Part shown: positions 62,166 through 64,000 of the stretch, piece after piece
How the letters are laid out: each line of letters begins with the position of its first letter
How positions within the stretch are numbered: the first letter of the stretch is position 1
From: Anisakis pegreffii
Taxonomy: Eukaryota; Nematoda; Chromadorea; Rhabditida; Anisakidae
Direction: 5' to 3'
NCBI GenBank assembly: GCA_035041965.1
Contig: JAPYMA010001190.1
Location: 16,260-80,259 of the forward strand
Length of the DNA stretch: 64,000 nucleotides
Translations under genes and position numbers: made by a program
The notes under the pieces: model-generated
Database searches by the model: none
Told to the model about the DNA's origin: nothing
The model's input: the letters and a program-made list of their open reading frames with translations, nothing else

Positions 62166-63982
62166 ATGATACTTCGCGTATTCTTGGTGCTACTGATCAT
62201 CGGAACTCAATTGCTCTGTGCCAAAGGCGCGGCCAAATCACAAAGTAAGCCAAAGCACTCGGTTTTTGCAGATCGTTGGTTTAGTTTTTGGGATTTTCAT
62301 CTCGAAATAAGTGATCAAGTGATCATTTATAAGTGATCAAGTGATCATTTATCGGTGATCAAGTGATCAATGTGATCATTTACATTGTCACCACACATTT
62401 ACGAAGCATTTCAGTTTGAATTCCTCTCGAAATCAGTGCTGAAAATGAGTGAATCGTGTTGAATACTAGTTTTGGATTGTACCGTTTCAGCAGATCGTCC
62501 AAAGGTTCAGAAGACACCACCACCTACTCCTTCACCTCAACCAGTCGGAGCGAAAGGGCCGTCGCCTAGCCCGGTTGTTAGAATAGGTAGGATTAATTTG
62601 AAGGTATATTAATAGGTATATTAATTAATTTATTAATGAAAGATCTCAAGGAGAGGAGTTAATTTGTGTGGATCAAGCAGAAATTCCTTTTGAGCATATG
62701 AATCGAGTTGTTTTAGTTGATTGTTGGTTCGGTTGCTGTGATCTTCATTAGGAATTTATTCAGTTCATATCATTGTTATAGAGTTTTGTGGCAGTTTGGT
62801 TGGGTGTCACTTGAAATGAGTATTGAATTTGGGTGTTGAGTTGTATTGAAGTAAGTGAATCGAGTTGAATTAGCTTAATTAACTTAATTGAATTGGCTGA
62901 TGATTAATAGTGAATTGAATTAATTATCTTAATTAATTTGCCTTCAGAATGTAACAGAAGTGAGCAATGTCCACGTGGTTTTAAGTGTGTGCAGAAAAGG
63001 TTGTGTGTACCTGAAGGTTAGTCAGTATATCAGTTGTTAAGTAAGTAATTCTGATTAGTAGGAAATCACTTAAGCAGAAATTTAATTTCAGAGGAACTCT
63101 GTGAGCCAGGCTGGCATTACAACAAGGACAATGACTTCTGCTACTTTGTTGGGGTCGGCTCGTTCAACTACTCGCAGGCGGTGGAGTATTGTGCTTCGGA
63201 TTGTGGCTCGGAGGTGGTCTGGTTCGATCAGAGCAGTTTCCCGAAGTTTCAAACCGAGTGGTTATGGGTGAATAGTGAGTGATTTGATTTGATTTGATTT
63301 GATGTGTTTTTGGGGGATTTGGGGGGATATGGTAGAGCTGGTTGGTTCGGTATTTGGGTGGGATGTGGGGAGATTTTGAGGGATTGGATGATTTTGGTTG
63401 TGAATGAATTGAATTGAGTGAAGGGAATTGGATTTAGACTTTGATTTAGTGATGAGTTCGGAGTTTGGTTTGTTTGGTGTGAAGTTTTAATTGGAATGGG
63501 TGTGGATTTGATGTGTGAATGGGTGATTGATGGATTTATTTGTCGTATTCTATAGCAATCGTTTGGAAAGAAATCCACTTCAATGTTAAAGACAAACCTC
63601 TAAAAAAGCGTTTTATTCCGGCCAAAATAAATATATAAAGAATGTGCTAAATTCTGAGTGATTTAGAGAAATATTTTATAGAAATTTTTACTTAATTTAT
63701 TAAAATTTACTTCAATTTACTCAAATTAATATGACAGTATTGAAGAGTAAAAGAGTAATTTTAAGAGTTAGCCACAAGCAATGGAGTGCAAACGTATTGG
63801 ATTGGAGCAAAGAAGAATTCAACTGCGGGTAAACGAGATGAGGGATGGATGTGGACGAACGGTGAGCCGTTGAAGTACTTCAACTGGCGTCGAGGTCAAC
63901 CGGATGGCTGTTGTGGTGGTGATGTGACGTGTGTGCTGGTGAATTACAAGGACACGTCAGGGGTGTGGGAGGACGCGGGATG
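62166..63982 (+). CDS. Lectin A': secreted C-type lectin, 3' end missing (right arm)
   Basis: Exons 62166-62244, 62491-62586, 62948-63016, 63092-63274 and 63766 onward match lectin A: signal peptide MILRVFLVLLIIGTQLLC, Pro-rich linker, one six-Cys module (CNRSEQCPRGFKCVQKRLC) and the lectin domain to VWEDAG. After 63982 the sequence departs from lectin A and an in-frame TGA follows at once. The last 19 or so residues, with two conserved Cys and the NPQGFIC strand, are absent. Either a real rearrangement junction or an assembly end. Confidence 0.8.
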
Positions 63983-64000
63983 ATTGAATCTGTTGAATCA

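Larger units (their letters stand above)
51060..63982. repeat. Right arm of the large imperfect inverted repeat
   Basis: Mirror of 37464-50560, running prominin, C', B', A' on the plus strand. Identity is high but not perfect, with point changes, small indels and microsatellite length differences. The match ends at 63982 after GAGGACGCGGGATG; the last 18 bases of the window do not follow the left arm. Confidence 0.95.

Noticed and set aside
1..64000. tRNA or rRNA genes
   Set aside because: I looked for a T-loop GTTCRANNC with a pairing acceptor stem and for conserved rRNA cores and found none convincing by eye; a covariance-model scan would settle it.

Overview
The window is eukaryotic, from a compact animal genome and most likely a nematode (an inference). 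Genes are split into many short exons. Introns run from about 40 bp to several hundred bp, and acceptors mostly match TTTTCAG or TTGCAG. Coding exons have ordinary animal codon use, while intergenic DNA is AT-rich and full of (AAT)n runs and minisatellites. Three conserved genes are recognisable by motif: PIGG, a DDHD-family phospholipase and MTAP. The C-terminal third of a prominin is also recognisable. Species and chromosome cannot be told from the sequence.

Layout. Positions 1-430 hold a 75-bp satellite built round a perfect 22-bp palindrome. Positions 422-6001 (-) are a GPI ethanolamine phosphate transferase 2 (PIGG) gene with two minisatellites inside introns. Positions 5971-10357 hold two direct copies of a 1.4-1.6 kb segment that starts inside PIGG exon 1, separated by more copies of the 22-bp palindrome. 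Positions 11123-16696 (-) are a DDHD phospholipase. Positions 16.7-21.9 kb show no gene I can support firmly. Positions 21987-23602 (+) are a complete 8-exon MTAP gene. Positions 25565-27540 (+) are an unrecognised five-exon gene for a predicted type I membrane protein with a repetitive S-D-K-E-R-K tail.

From 28.3 kb to the end the window is dominated by a family of secreted C-type lectins. Each has a signal peptide, small four- or six-cysteine modules, a Pro-rich linker and one C-type lectin domain of the QPD type split over two exons. Gene E (28.3-32.3 kb) carries at least 12 small Cys modules. Genes D, A, B and C carry one to three. Where I could check the phase, every internal intron is phase 1, so the modules sit on symmetric exons.

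The most striking structure is an imperfect inverted repeat of about 26.5 kb (37464 to 63982). Its left arm carries lectins A, B, C and a 5'-truncated prominin gene, all on (-). Its right arm carries the same genes in mirror order on (+). The arms differ by scattered substitutions and indels. The centre, at 50.4-51.2 kb, is an AT-rich array of 128-bp repeats lying in a prominin intron, so both prominin copies lack their upstream exons. The right arm stops matching at 63982, inside the last exon of lectin A'. Either this is a real young inverted duplication, or two haplotypes have been joined head to head in assembly; the sequence alone does not decide.
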